DNA of 64,000 nucleotides from Chryseobacterium artocarpi (GTDB taxonomy: Bacteria > Bacteroidota > Bacteroidia > Flavobacteriales > Weeksellaceae), in the NCBI RefSeq assembly GCF_001684975.1, contig NZ_MAYH01000023.1, positions 496,001-560,000 of the forward strand. The letters run 5' to 3'. The notes beneath the pieces are model-generated. The model ran no database searches and had not been told where the DNA came from. It was given only the letters and a program-made list of their open reading frames with translations. The translations under genes were made by a program, and so were the position numbers. Positions 17,427 through 26,061 of this stretch are shown piece by piece (position 1 is the stretch's first letter; the number at the start of each line of letters is the position of its first letter).

Positions 17427-17981
17427 TTATACTTTCATAATTTCAGCCTCTTTTGTCTTAAGATGCTCGTCGCAAAGCTTTACATACTTATCTGTATAAG
17501 TCTGGATTTCTTCTTCCACTCCTTTTACAACATCTTCAGAAACTCCGTCAAGTTTTTTAAGTTCTTTCAAACCATCCTGTCTCGCGTTTCTTACTACGAT
17601 TTTAGTTTGTTCAGTTTCACTTTTAGCTTGTTTTGCTAAATCTCTTCTTCTTTCCTCTGTTAAAGGTGGTACATTAAGAATAATATTTTCCCCATTATTA
17701 GAAGGTGCAAAACCTAAGTTTGAGTTGATGATCGCTTTTTCAATAGCATTAATCGCTGTTCTGTCCCAAGGTTGAATAGAGATGGTCATTGCATCTGGAA
17801 TAGAAACGTTCGCAACCTGATTAATAGGAGTCATCGCTCCGTAGTATTCAACCATTACATCCTGAACCATTGATGTAGAGGCACGCCCCGCTCTGATTCT
17901 TTGAAATGCATGATCAAGGTGCTTTACAGCTGCGTCCATGTCCTGTTTTACAGATTCTAATATTAAATCTAATTCTTCCAT
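17427..17981 (-). CDS. frr: ribosome recycling factor
   Basis: 184 residues, the normal length. Conserved blocks: LDHAFQRIRAGRASTSMVQD near the N-terminus, VEYYGAMTPINQVANVSIPD, IQPWDRTAINAIEKAI, and LTEERRRDLAKQAKSETEQTK. RRF splits post-termination ribosomes together with EF-G. Start is ATG at 17981 (MEELDLILES); an upstream in-frame start would add ten non-conserved residues. Follows pyrH on the same strand by 135 bases, the widespread pyrH-frr pairing. Confidence 0.97.
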   Translation of the reverse strand: MEELDLILESVKQDMDAAVKHLDHAFQRIRAGRASTSMVQDVMVEYYGAMTPINQVANVSIPDAMTISIQPWDRTAINAIEKAIINSNLGFAPSNNGENIILNVPPLTEERRRDLAKQAKSETEQTKIVVRNARQDGLKELKKLDGVSEDVVKGVEEEIQTYTDKYVKLCDEHLKTKEAEIMKV

Positions 17982-18116
17982 TATTATAGTATAGTTTGAT
18001 AAATTACACATTAGTTATAAATGATGATTGATAAACAATAAATGATGAGTAATCATATAAGCAATGAGTCATATTAAACTCTTTTTAGCCATTATATTTT
18101 ACTTATCATCGATGAT

Positions 18117-18824
18117 CTATAAATCAACCAGAGTACCTACATTTTCCCCTTCTACGATTTTCACTAAATTCCCGTCTTTATTCATATCGAATACAATAAT
18201 CGGTAATTTATTCTCGTGGCTCAAAGTAAATGCAGTCATATCCATTACCTTAAGGTTTTTCTCAAATACTTCATCGAAAGATAATGAATTATATTTTACT
18301 GCATTAGCATTCTTTTCAGGATCACTGTCATAGATTCCGTCTACTCTTGTCCCTTTAAGAATTACATCTGCTCCTATTTCGATTGCTCTAAGAGTAGCAG
18401 CCGTATCTGTAGTAAAATAAGGGTTTCCTGTTCCCGCACCGAAGATCACTACTCTACCTTTTTCAAGGTGTCTTACTGCTCTTCTTTTGATGAATGGCTC
18501 AGCTACTTTATCCATTTCGATTGCAGATTGAAGTCTTGTTTTGATTCCTGCATCTTCCAATGCACCTTGCAACGCCATTCCATTGATTACAGTTGCTAAC
18601 ATTCCCATGTAGTCTCCCTGCACTCTGTCCATTCCTTTTGCAGCACCTGCCACACCACGGAAAATGTTTCCTCCTCCAATGACGATCGCAACTTCACAGC
18701 CTTTTTCAACTACTTTTTTGATCTCAGCAGCATATTCCTGCAGTCTTTCGTTGTCAATACCGTATTGTCTGTTTCCCATTAACGCCTCACCGCTTAGTTT
18801 CAGAAGGATTCTTTTATATTTCAT
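18117..18824 (-). CDS. pyrH: UMP kinase
   Basis: 235 residues, full length. Amino-acid-kinase fold with [14 protein letters not shown] at the start, [27 protein letters not shown], and [19 protein letters not shown]. It phosphorylates UMP to UDP in pyrimidine synthesis, acting as a hexamer in the cytosol. First gene of a likely pyrH-frr operon with its own TATATTTG promoter element, back to back with porQ. Confidence 0.97.
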   Translation of the reverse strand: MKYKRILLKLSGEALMGNRQYGIDNERLQEYAAEIKKVVEKGCEVAIVIGGGNIFRGVAGAAKGMDRVQGDYMGMLATVINGMALQGALEDAGIKTRLQSAIEMDKVAEPFIKRRAVRHLEKGRVVIFGAGTGNPYFTTDTAATLRAIEIGADVILKGTRVDGIYDSDPEKNANAVKYNSLSFDEVFEKNLKVMDMTAFTLSHENKLPIIVFDMNKDGNLVKIVEGENVGTLVDL

Positions 18825-18878
18825 CTTTTATTTTTAATAACTTTTTACTAGAGTTGTTTTCTCAAAAATTTGATTTTG

Positions 18879-18886
18879 CAAATATA
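18879..18886 (-). promoter_or_regulatory. promoter -7 element (TATATTTG) for pyrH
   Basis: Exact TAnnTTTG on the minus strand, 54 bases before the pyrH ATG. Confidence 0.6.
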
Positions 18887-18965
18887 ATCATTAAAAATAT
18901 TGATATGAGAAAAATATTTAATTACAAATAATGTCAGAAATATTTTGAAAAGTACGAAAAAGGAT

Positions 18966-18973
18966 TATTTTTG
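18966..18973 (+). promoter_or_regulatory. promoter -7 element (TATTTTTG) for porQ
   Basis: Exact TAnnTTTG, 18 bases before the TTG start of porQ. Confidence 0.6.
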
Positions 18974-18991
18974 CATTAATTATAAATTGAG

Positions 18992-19984
18992 TTGAAGAAA
19001 ATTATCATTTTTTCATTATTTCTATCAGGAATTGTTTCTTATGCGCAAACAGGAACAAATGTGTATCCGTTCTTAAACGTACCTGTATCTGCAAGACAGG
19101 CTGCTTTGGGTGGAGATGCAATTTCGATAAGAGATTATGATGTTTCCTTTGCTATTGCAAACCCAGCCCTGTTAAATAAAGATTCAGACAAACAACTTTC
19201 TGTAAATGCTACTGCTTATCTTGCCGATTCCAAATACGGAACCATTGCGTATGCCAAAGACTTTGATAATGGTCACATGGCAACAATCAATGCCAGGTAT
19301 ATGAGCTATGGAAGCATTCCCAGAACAGATGAAAGCGGTTTTCAGGATGGAGAGTTTAAAGCATCAGATGTTGCCATCGGTGCTGGATACGCCTATCAGT
19401 TTGAAGAAGACTGGACAATTGGTGGAGGATTAAACTTCGTTACCTCAAAAATAGACAACTATACTTCTTCCGCGATCTCAGGAACTGCGGGGATTACTTA
19501 CCATAATAAAAAGAATAAAGAAGTTCTTTCCCTTGTACTAAGAAACTTTGGTTTTCAGCTGAAATCTTTCAACGGAACCCGTGAAAATCTTCCTTTCAGA
19601 GTAGATGTGGGATATACCAAAATTTTAAAGAACTTCCCTCTTGCCATTACCATTACAGCGCATGACCTTCAGCAATTCAATATTTCCTCGGAATATAATT
19701 CAGAAGGACAAAAAGTAAATGCCGGAAGAAAAATTGCAGACCATTTCTCTTTAGGAGCAGAATTGTTCCCGGAAAAAAACTTCAATATCAGATTAGGGTA
19801 TAATGTAAAAAGAGGAAATGATATGGCTGTGGCAGATCAGAGAAACTTTTCAGGACTTTCGGGAGGATTCGGAATCAAGGTTTCAAGATTCCGTATAGAT
19901 TACGCTCACATAAGATATCACAACTCTTCGAACGTCAACCAGATAGGAGTTTCTATGGACCTTTCAAGCCACAGAGGAGAATAG
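18992..19984 (+). CDS. porQ: type IX secretion system protein PorQ
   Basis: 330 residues, starting with TTG (KKIIIFSLFLSGIVSYAQ is the signal peptide, and no ATG lies near). The mature N-terminus VYPFLNVPVSARQAALGGDA followed by SFAIANPALLN is the FadL/PorV-like barrel opening shared by PorV and PorQ. Many beta strands follow to the end. PorQ takes part in the T9SS outer-membrane attachment complex. The size (about 340) and the position directly upstream of cmk, which recurs in flavobacteria, favour PorQ over PorV. The T9SS cargo genes in this window fit a working T9SS. Confidence 0.8.
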   Translation: MKKIIIFSLFLSGIVSYAQTGTNVYPFLNVPVSARQAALGGDAISIRDYDVSFAIANPALLNKDSDKQLSVNATAYLADSKYGTIAYAKDFDNGHMATINARYMSYGSIPRTDESGFQDGEFKASDVAIGAGYAYQFEEDWTIGGGLNFVTSKIDNYTSSAISGTAGITYHNKKNKEVLSLVLRNFGFQLKSFNGTRENLPFRVDVGYTKILKNFPLAITITAHDLQQFNISSEYNSEGQKVNAGRKIADHFSLGAELFPEKNFNIRLGYNVKRGNDMAVADQRNFSGLSGGFGIKVSRFRIDYAHIRYHNSSNVNQIGVSMDLSSHRGE

Positions 19985-20057
19985 AAAAAATCTTAAATCC
20001 TTCTTAAAATTTTTTATTATTCCTTGATTTTCTAAAAAAAATCTTGAAATTTGCAGT

Positions 20058-20732
20058 ATGAAAAAACCTGTAATAGCTATCGATGGGTACTCGTCTACCG
20101 GAAAAAGTTCTATCTCTAAAATCATTGCTGATAAGTTAGGACTTATTCATATGGATACAGGAGCGCTTTACAGAGGAGTTACCTGGTTTGCCTTACAACA
20201 CTGTTTGAATAATGGCGGCGAGATTGATTTGAATACCTTATTCTCATCTTTTGATCAGATTCATCTTGAGTTTAAAAATAATGACGGAACTTTAGTTCTT
20301 TATCTTAATAATACTGATATTTCAAAAGAAATTCGTACCAATGCAGTGTCCGATAATGTAAGCCTTGTTGCCAAACAAAAAGAAGTGAGAGACTTTTTAC
20401 TACAGTCTCAGCGCACTTTGGCAGAAAAAGGAGGTGTCATTATGGACGGACGTGACATAGGGACAGTAGTTCTGCCAAATGCGGACTATAAATTCTTTCT
20501 TACAGCAAGCATTGATGAAAGAACCAACAGAAGGTTTCTTGAGCTAAAAGGACTAGGAATAGAAGCTGATAAAGAGCAGGTAAAACAGAACCTCATTGAG
20601 AGAGATAAGATCGACAGTGAGCGTGAAATAGCCCCTTTAAGACAAGCTGATGACGCTACCGTTATCGATAATTCCAACCTTACCAAAGAAGAAACTATAG
20701 AACTTATTCTTTCTTACATCGAAAAGATTTAA
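20058..20732 (+). CDS. cmk: cytidylate kinase
   Basis: 224 residues. P-loop AIDGYSSTGKSSISK at the N-terminus, then DTGALYRGVTWFAL, GVIMDGRDIGTVVLPNADYK and RRFLELKG. It phosphorylates CMP and dCMP. Family length about 220-230. A near-consensus GAAATTTG sits 10 bases before the ATG, so it may have its own promoter while also following porQ by 73 bases. Confidence 0.96.
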   Translation: MKKPVIAIDGYSSTGKSSISKIIADKLGLIHMDTGALYRGVTWFALQHCLNNGGEIDLNTLFSSFDQIHLEFKNNDGTLVLYLNNTDISKEIRTNAVSDNVSLVAKQKEVRDFLLQSQRTLAEKGGVIMDGRDIGTVVLPNADYKFFLTASIDERTNRRFLELKGLGIEADKEQVKQNLIERDKIDSEREIAPLRQADDATVIDNSNLTKEETIELILSYIEKI

Positions 20733-20828
20733 CAATTTTTAATAGGCATACAGCCTCCTTTGGTATACAAATTGTAAGTTTTATTAGTATAAAAAACTAA
20801 TCTATTATTAACTATTAAAAAGCTTAAA

Positions 20829-21179
20829 ATGTCTAAAAACGGAAAAAATACAGCAGGTATATTGGCGGGACTTCTTGCAGGTGCTGCAGCAGGTGTAATC
20901 TTAGGAATGTTATATGCACCTGAAGAAGGAAAAGAAACGAGAAAGAAAATCAAAAACAAAGCTAATGATCTTAAAGATCAGGCGAAAAACAAATACGGAG
21001 AAGTTTCTGAAAAAGTAAAAGACCAATATGGCAACATTTCTTCTACTTTTAAAGAAACAGCTAATAACGTCGCTCATACTATGAAAGACGGATATGATAA
21101 ATACAAAGATCAGATTGTATCAAAAACTGCAGACGTCGTAAAAGATGTAGAGGCTGAATTGAACGATCTAAAAAAATAA
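20829..21179 (+). CDS. YtxH-domain protein
   Basis: 116 residues. A glycine/alanine-rich hydrophobic stretch (TAGILAGLLAGAAAGVILGM, about 7-30) is followed by YAPEEGKETRKKIKNKANDL, the YtxH signature, and a long amphipathic Lys/Asp/Glu-rich helix. Homologues are membrane-anchored stress-associated proteins (B. subtilis YtxH). First of three small genes (with 21259 and 21572) that look like one envelope-related set, although a terminator separates it from the second. Confidence 0.85.
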   Translation: MSKNGKNTAGILAGLLAGAAAGVILGMLYAPEEGKETRKKIKNKANDLKDQAKNKYGEVSEKVKDQYGNISSTFKETANNVAHTMKDGYDKYKDQIVSKTADVVKDVEAELNDLKK

Positions 21180-21207
21180 GTAATTTATCTTTTTAAGTAA
21201 ATTACAG

Positions 21208-21239
21208 AAAGGAACTTTTGTGCGAAAGTTCCTTTTTTT
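21208..21239 (+). terminator. intrinsic terminator after the YtxH gene
   Basis: Stem AAAGGAACTTT / AAAGTTCCTTT, six-base loop, then a T run. Confidence 0.85.
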
Positions 21240-21258
21240 GTAACTTTAAAAAAAAACA

Positions 21259-21579
21259 ATGATAGAAACTATTAAAGAATACGCATCAAAGAGAATAGAT
21301 CTTCTGAAAATTGAAGCTACTGAAAAGTCGTCTCTTTCTGCCGGGCTCATTACCTACTTTGTAGTACTGCTTGTTGCTTTTGCTTTTTTTATTATCCTTT
21401 TCAATTTCGGGATCGCTTTTCTTATCGGTAAAGCACTGGATAATTATTCCTACGGATTCTTAATTGTTGCTGCATTCTATGCTTTAGTAATGGCTTTTGT
21501 CATTGCCTTCAAACATAAGATTGTGAATACTGTTGCAGACCAGGTTATTAAATTTTTAAACCATTCAAGCCATGAGTAG
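21259..21579 (+). CDS. phage-holin-family-like small membrane protein
   Basis: 106 residues. A charged N-terminal helix (KEYASKRIDLLKIEATEKSS) is followed by two hydrophobic helices (about 30-58 and 65-90). This is the layout of the Holin-X / superfamily III proteins that bacteria carry as chromosomal genes next to YtxH. No lysis role is implied. Near-consensus promoter TAACTTTA at 21241-21248. Its stop overlaps the start of the next gene by 8 bases, so the two are translationally coupled. Confidence 0.7.
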   Translation: MIETIKEYASKRIDLLKIEATEKSSLSAGLITYFVVLLVAFAFFIILFNFGIAFLIGKALDNYSYGFLIVAAFYALVMAFVIAFKHKIVNTVADQVIKFLNHSSHE

Positions 21580-22069
21580 AAAATATGAAAGCATAGAAGA
21601 ATTAAGAAGAAAGAAAAAACTGCTTCAGGGAGAAATAAACGATCTGGAAAACCTTCTTACTTTTAAAAATACAAAAGAGAGTCTCAGCGCTTTCACCAAC
21701 GGCTTAAGTGATCAGTATCTTCAGGAAAAAGTAGACGAAGATGGTGATGAAAAGGTTGTTCTGAGAAAAGATGTCATTGCCAAACAACTTACTTCTGAGG
21801 TTAAGGATCTTCTTATTAGTAAAAATACAGCAGTTGGATTTGCAAGTTCTGCATTTAAAGGAAATATTACAGATAGTCTGGTAAAACTTGGAGTTACCGC
21901 TATCGTTGGAAATTATGCCAAGAAGAACATGAAAAGTTCTAATTGGAAAAATAAACTTGTAGGAGCAGCATTAATCTACCTCGCTCCTATTGCACTGAAA
22001 TACGTCAGAAAAAAACTGGAAGTTTATCAGAAAAACAAAAGTGTTTCCAGTATGGAACAATTGATATAA
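21572..22069 (+). CDS. hypothetical protein coupled to the holin-like gene
   Basis: 165 residues. An N-terminal coiled coil (SIEELRRKKKLLQGEINDLE), a charged middle (VDEDGDEKVVLRKDVIAKQL), and a weakly hydrophobic C-terminal segment (KNKLVGAALIYLAPIALKYV). I do not recognise a named family. The overlap with the preceding ORF and the two upstream small membrane proteins suggest a common envelope or stress role. Possibly membrane-associated through the C-terminal segment. Confidence 0.65.
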   Translation: MSRKYESIEELRRKKKLLQGEINDLENLLTFKNTKESLSAFTNGLSDQYLQEKVDEDGDEKVVLRKDVIAKQLTSEVKDLLISKNTAVGFASSAFKGNITDSLVKLGVTAIVGNYAKKNMKSSNWKNKLVGAALIYLAPIALKYVRKKLEVYQKNKSVSSMEQLI

Positions 22070-22135
22070 ATAGCTAAGGCTTAGAATGTGAAAATAGATT
22101 ATTTCTCAAATTCTAAGCCTTAATTATTATATATT

Positions 22136-22861
22136 TTATTTTGAAAACAACTGTCCCAGAATAATACCTGCAGCCATCGATACATTAAGGCTTTCAGTAG
22201 ACTGAGATTTTCCAAACCTTGGAATCGTGATGCATTTCTGGAGAAGCTTTTCTGTTTCCGGCCTCATTCCGTTTCCTTCGTTTCCAAGAATCAAATTAAT
22301 TTTTGCAGGTTTATCAAAAGTATAGATGTTCTCTCCATCCATATCTGTTCCGATATTTATATTTTCAGTTTTTGACAGATATTCTACAAGGTCAGTATAA
22401 ACCACGTTTACTCTTGTGAATGACCCCATCGTAGCCTGAATCACCTTAGGATTATAAAAATCAACAGTATCTTCACTACAGATGATCTGTTCTATTCCAA
22501 ACCAATCTGCCAATCGGATAATTGTTCCTAAATTTCCCGGATCCTGAATTCCATCCAAAACCAGCTGGATATTTTTATCCTCCATCTTTTGTTCTTCTGC
22601 CAGATAACATACGGCAACGGAATCTTTCGGAGTTTTAAGGAAGCTGATTTTTTTTAACTCATTTTCAGAGATATGAGTCACAGGGATATCACTACGGTCC
22701 AATTTTTGCGGATCGGTTGATAATATTTCTTTAACTTTAAAGTTAGAATTGGAAAGTTCACAAATGATTTTATTACCTTCAACCAAAAACAAATTGTATT
22801 TTTGTCTGAACTTCTTTTTATCTAAAGATTGTAAAACTTTTATTGTATGAGCTGTAAGCAT
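22136..22861 (-). CDS. TrmH/SpoU family RNA methyltransferase
   Basis: 241 residues. An N-terminal substrate-binding part (KKFRQKYNLFLVEGNKIICE) precedes the SPOUT domain with its three motifs: LDGIQDPGNLGTIIRLADWF, LILGNEGNGM, and IPRFGKSQSTESLNVSMAAG. It methylates the 2'-O of a ribose in rRNA or tRNA with S-adenosylmethionine; the exact nucleotide is not predictable. The ATG at 22861 is used; an in-frame TTG at 22879 overlaps a promoter element. Its first 15 bases overlap the start of divergent tamL, and each gene has its promoter inside the other. Confidence 0.9.
   Translation of the reverse strand: MLTAHTIKVLQSLDKKKFRQKYNLFLVEGNKIICELSNSNFKVKEILSTDPQKLDRSDIPVTHISENELKKISFLKTPKDSVAVCYLAEEQKMEDKNIQLVLDGIQDPGNLGTIIRLADWFGIEQIICSEDTVDFYNPKVIQATMGSFTRVNVVYTDLVEYLSKTENINIGTDMDGENIYTFDKPAKINLILGNEGNGMRPETEKLLQKCITIPRFGKSQSTESLNVSMAAGIILGQLFSK
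22797..22804 (+). promoter_or_regulatory. promoter -7 element (TATTTTTG) for tamL, inside the methyltransferase gene
   Basis: Exact TAnnTTTG, 42 bases before the tamL ATG and within the coding sequence of the divergent gene. Confidence 0.6.
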
Positions 22862-25447
22862 TATAAGAATTCTCCTCAAAAATATTATAAAATTATCTCA
22901 TTTGCAACATTTGTTGGTCTCCTTTATGCTTGTAGTACAACAAAAAAAGTTCCGGAAGGCGAATATCTCCTTACTAAGAACAGCTTTGAGTTCGAGGATA
23001 AGAAAGAATTCTTCGATGAAGAACTGAAAGAATACGTTCAGCAAAAACCTAACAAAAAACAGGTTCTCTTTATGCCTTTGGGACTTATGTTCTACAATAT
23101 GGCAAATCCGAAATATGATACTATTCTTAATGAATATATGACGTACCCCGGTGAAATGAGAAATCAGAAGCTGAGAGATTCATTATTCATTAAATATAAT
23201 ATGAAAAACAGTGTCGGGAAAAATCTTTTCTTTGACCGTTTGCTACATAGCTGGGGTTCTCCGCCTGTCATTCTGGATCAGACAAGAAGTGAAAAAAGTG
23301 CAGAGTCTATCAAAAAAAGGCTTACTTACAGAGGTTTTTGGGATGCTGAAGTAAAATACAGACATGATATTGATTCGGCATCAAAAAAAGCTGCTGTGAA
23401 ATATTTCATAAAGCATAATGAGCCTACCTATATCAAAGATTATTATTACAATATTACTGATCCTGGTATTAAAGGATATTATACTTACAACCTTAATAAA
23501 ACTTTTGTAAGATCTGGACAGATTCTTGATCAAACGGTTCTTGAAAAAGAAGTTACAAGAATTACAGATATGATGAGAGAACTTGGATATTATAAATTTA
23601 ATGCATCCAATGATGAAGTTTACTTTGTCGCTGACTCCCTGAAAAGCAAAAAAAATGTCCCTTTAACATTAGAAATTCACAAAGATTCTCTTGACAGTCG
23701 TTATAAAGTGGCTACTTTTGGGAATATCGATGTTGCTATTGTAGATGAACCCGGAGATTATCCTAAGAATACCAAGAAAGACAGCTTAAGAAGAATCCGC
23801 TTCCATAAGATGAATGAAAATTATAAATCATCATCTATATGGAGAACCATTATTGCAGACAGTAAGCAGGTTTTTGATCAGAAAAAACTAGACGTGACAA
23901 AAAGAAATATTTTGTCTATGAACAACTTTAGTATTGTAAAAGCAAGAGACTCTCTGAGACAAGGCGGTATGTCTTCTCCTAATGACAGTATTGTAGATAT
24001 TTTATATGTATTAAAGCCCCTTCCTAAATATGAACTTAAAGTAGGTACGGATATTAATTATTCTCAGGTATTAAACCTGGGAGTCTCTCCTTCTGTAGAC
24101 CTTACAACAAGAAATGTCTTCAGAGGTGCAGAAAACCTTTTCACCAGTATTTCAGGGACATTTGGATCTATCAGAAGTACAAAGGATATTGACAAGAGAA
24201 CGACGGCTTATGAAATTTCTGCTCAGGCATCACTGAACTTTCCAAGACTGTTATTGCCTTTTAATTATTATAAATTCTTACCTAAAAGATATACTCCTAC
24301 ATCATCTATTTTGCTGGGAGCATCTATACAGAATAATATCGGTTTGGGTAGAGTCAACTTTAATACAGGATTGAATTATCAGGCTAATATTAATGATCAG
24401 GTATACCATAAGTTGACCTTATTCAATACACAGGTCAGTTTAACGAAAAATAAAGATGCTTATTATTCTTATTTCCCTAATGATGAGAAAATCAGGGAGG
24501 ATATTTTTTCAGATTATTTCGTTACTCATGACCAGCTTGGTAAAGACTTCAAAGACGGTAAAGTAGATATCGATTATGTTTCTAAAAAAATTGTAGAAGA
24601 TGAAACATACCGACAATCCCTTAACCAAAGCGGAACCGATCTTTTAACGGCATTCAGAGGTGCGTTGGTGAATAAAGACAGACAGACTCAGGATGTTTTG
24701 ATTTCTTCAATGATCTACAACTTCGTTTATAATGAAATTGGTAAAAAAGAATATCCTAATGCCTTCTATTTTAACGGAAAAGTTGAACTTGCAGGTAATA
24801 TATTAAGCTTATTCAATAAAAAAGATGACGGCGGTGGAGTTCTAGCCTCACCACAGAGAACAATTTTTGGAATTCCATATGCACAGTTTGTAAAGTTTGA
24901 TATTGATGCAAGAAAGTATTTCAAATTTAATGGTAATCAGACTTTAGTTCTTCGCCAGTTTATTGGTGTGGGTGTTCCTTATGGAAATTCTGAAGATATG
25001 CCAATTATCAAGTCATACTTTAACGGAGGTTCAAATGATATCAGAGCTTGGGTAGCCTTTGGTGGATTAGGTCCTGCAGACTCTCAGGTAGATGAAAGAG
25101 TGCGTACCTATATGACCGACAACGTAAAGCTTACCACCAATATTGAATATAGAATTCCATTCAACAAAATGTACGAGGGAGCTCTATTTACGGATATTGG
25201 TAATACTTGGAGCCTTCGTGACCATAATGATGGCTATGGTGATGAATTTAAATTCAATAAGTTCTTAGGACAAGTGGGTGTAGGTAGTGGATTCGGATTA
25301 AGAGTAAATATTGCTTATATCACCCTGAGACTGGATCTTGCCTATAAGATTTATGACCCGAACAAGCCGGAAGGTGACAGATGGAGATTCAAAACCTTCC
25401 AGCCTTTCAAACCTACTGTGAATTTCGCATTCGGATATCCTTTCTAA
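22847..25447 (+). CDS. tamL: TamL-type lipidated BamA/TamA family outer-membrane protein
   Basis: 866 residues. N-terminal lipoprotein signal with lipobox LLYAC, then STTKKVPEGEYLLTKN, POTRA-like repeats (about 40-330), and a C-terminal 16-stranded Omp85 barrel (from KYELKVGTDINYSQVLNLGV) ending ...TVNFAFGYPF with the terminal aromatic residue needed for barrel insertion. The conserved barrel signature IRAWVAFGGLGP is present. TamL is the lipidated Bacteroidota form of TamA. No tamB lies in the window. Its 3' end overlaps the stop of the convergent SanA-like gene by four bases. Confidence 0.85.
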   Translation: MSCKHYKNSPQKYYKIISFATFVGLLYACSTTKKVPEGEYLLTKNSFEFEDKKEFFDEELKEYVQQKPNKKQVLFMPLGLMFYNMANPKYDTILNEYMTYPGEMRNQKLRDSLFIKYNMKNSVGKNLFFDRLLHSWGSPPVILDQTRSEKSAESIKKRLTYRGFWDAEVKYRHDIDSASKKAAVKYFIKHNEPTYIKDYYYNITDPGIKGYYTYNLNKTFVRSGQILDQTVLEKEVTRITDMMRELGYYKFNASNDEVYFVADSLKSKKNVPLTLEIHKDSLDSRYKVATFGNIDVAIVDEPGDYPKNTKKDSLRRIRFHKMNENYKSSSIWRTIIADSKQVFDQKKLDVTKRNILSMNNFSIVKARDSLRQGGMSSPNDSIVDILYVLKPLPKYELKVGTDINYSQVLNLGVSPSVDLTTRNVFRGAENLFTSISGTFGSIRSTKDIDKRTTAYEISAQASLNFPRLLLPFNYYKFLPKRYTPTSSILLGASIQNNIGLGRVNFNTGLNYQANINDQVYHKLTLFNTQVSLTKNKDAYYSYFPNDEKIREDIFSDYFVTHDQLGKDFKDGKVDIDYVSKKIVEDETYRQSLNQSGTDLLTAFRGALVNKDRQTQDVLISSMIYNFVYNEIGKKEYPNAFYFNGKVELAGNILSLFNKKDDGGGVLASPQRTIFGIPYAQFVKFDIDARKYFKFNGNQTLVLRQFIGVGVPYGNSEDMPIIKSYFNGGSNDIRAWVAFGGLGPADSQVDERVRTYMTDNVKLTTNIEYRIPFNKMYEGALFTDIGNTWSLRDHNDGYGDEFKFNKFLGQVGVGSGFGLRVNIAYITLRLDLAYKIYDPNKPEGDRWRFKTFQPFKPTVNFAFGYPF
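22877..22884 (-). promoter_or_regulatory. promoter -7 element (TATTTTTG) for the methyltransferase gene, inside tamL
   Basis: Exact TAnnTTTG on the minus strand, 15 bases before the ATG at 22861, within the tamL signal-peptide codons. Confidence 0.6.
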
Positions 25448-26061
25448 TCCGGAGAAACTCCTAAAATAAAATATACTACAGCTATAACACGGGCGAGGAT
25501 TTCCCTCGCCTGATTTCTGTAGAAACTTTCAGGTTTTGTGACATCCTGCGCATCAAACCCCAGTGCATTCATATCATTATTCCTTGCAAAAAACAGAGCA
25601 CGAAGATTATGATATCCCTGAGAAACAATAATTACATTTTTCTTTTTATAAACATCCTTACAGCGAAGAATACTTTTATAGGTATTAAAGCCTTTCGGGT
25701 CTTCAATAATAATATCTTCTGGAACGCCTTCCTGATATACCAGATAATTCTTCATGGCAGCAGGTTCATTATAGCCTTTGCTTTTTTCACCACTTACCAG
25801 AATTTTTTTAATTTTTCCATGGTGATAAAGAAGAGCTGCGGCGTCCATTCTTTTAGTAAAATAAGGATTAGAAAGCCCCGATCTCATCTTTGGAGATGTT
25901 CCAAGTACTAACGCAATCTCTCTTGGGGGAATTTTAGAAATTTTAGTATAAGTACGTCCATTTGTAAGTCCAAAAACCCAGACATTACAAAAGCAGATCA
26001 TTAAAATTCCTAATTCTAATGATACAAATCCCAGATTAAATATGTTCTTAATAATTCTCAA
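25444..26061 (-). CDS. SanA/YdcF-like DUF218 membrane protein
   Basis: 205 residues, TTG start. One N-terminal membrane anchor (about 10-32), then the DUF218 domain: ALVLGTSPKMRSGLSNPYFTKR, KKILVSGEKS, NEPAAMKNYLV, VIIVSQGYHNLRALFFARN. SanA-type proteins affect envelope permeability (vancomycin exclusion in enterobacteria). It overlaps the upstream reductase gene as TTGA, with start and stop sharing bases, so the two are coupled. The stop codon overlaps that of tamL. Confidence 0.85.
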   Translation of the reverse strand: MRIIKNIFNLGFVSLELGILMICFCNVWVFGLTNGRTYTKISKIPPREIALVLGTSPKMRSGLSNPYFTKRMDAAALLYHHGKIKKILVSGEKSKGYNEPAAMKNYLVYQEGVPEDIIIEDPKGFNTYKSILRCKDVYKKKNVIIVSQGYHNLRALFFARNNDMNALGFDAQDVTKPESFYRNQAREILARVIAVVYFILGVSPD

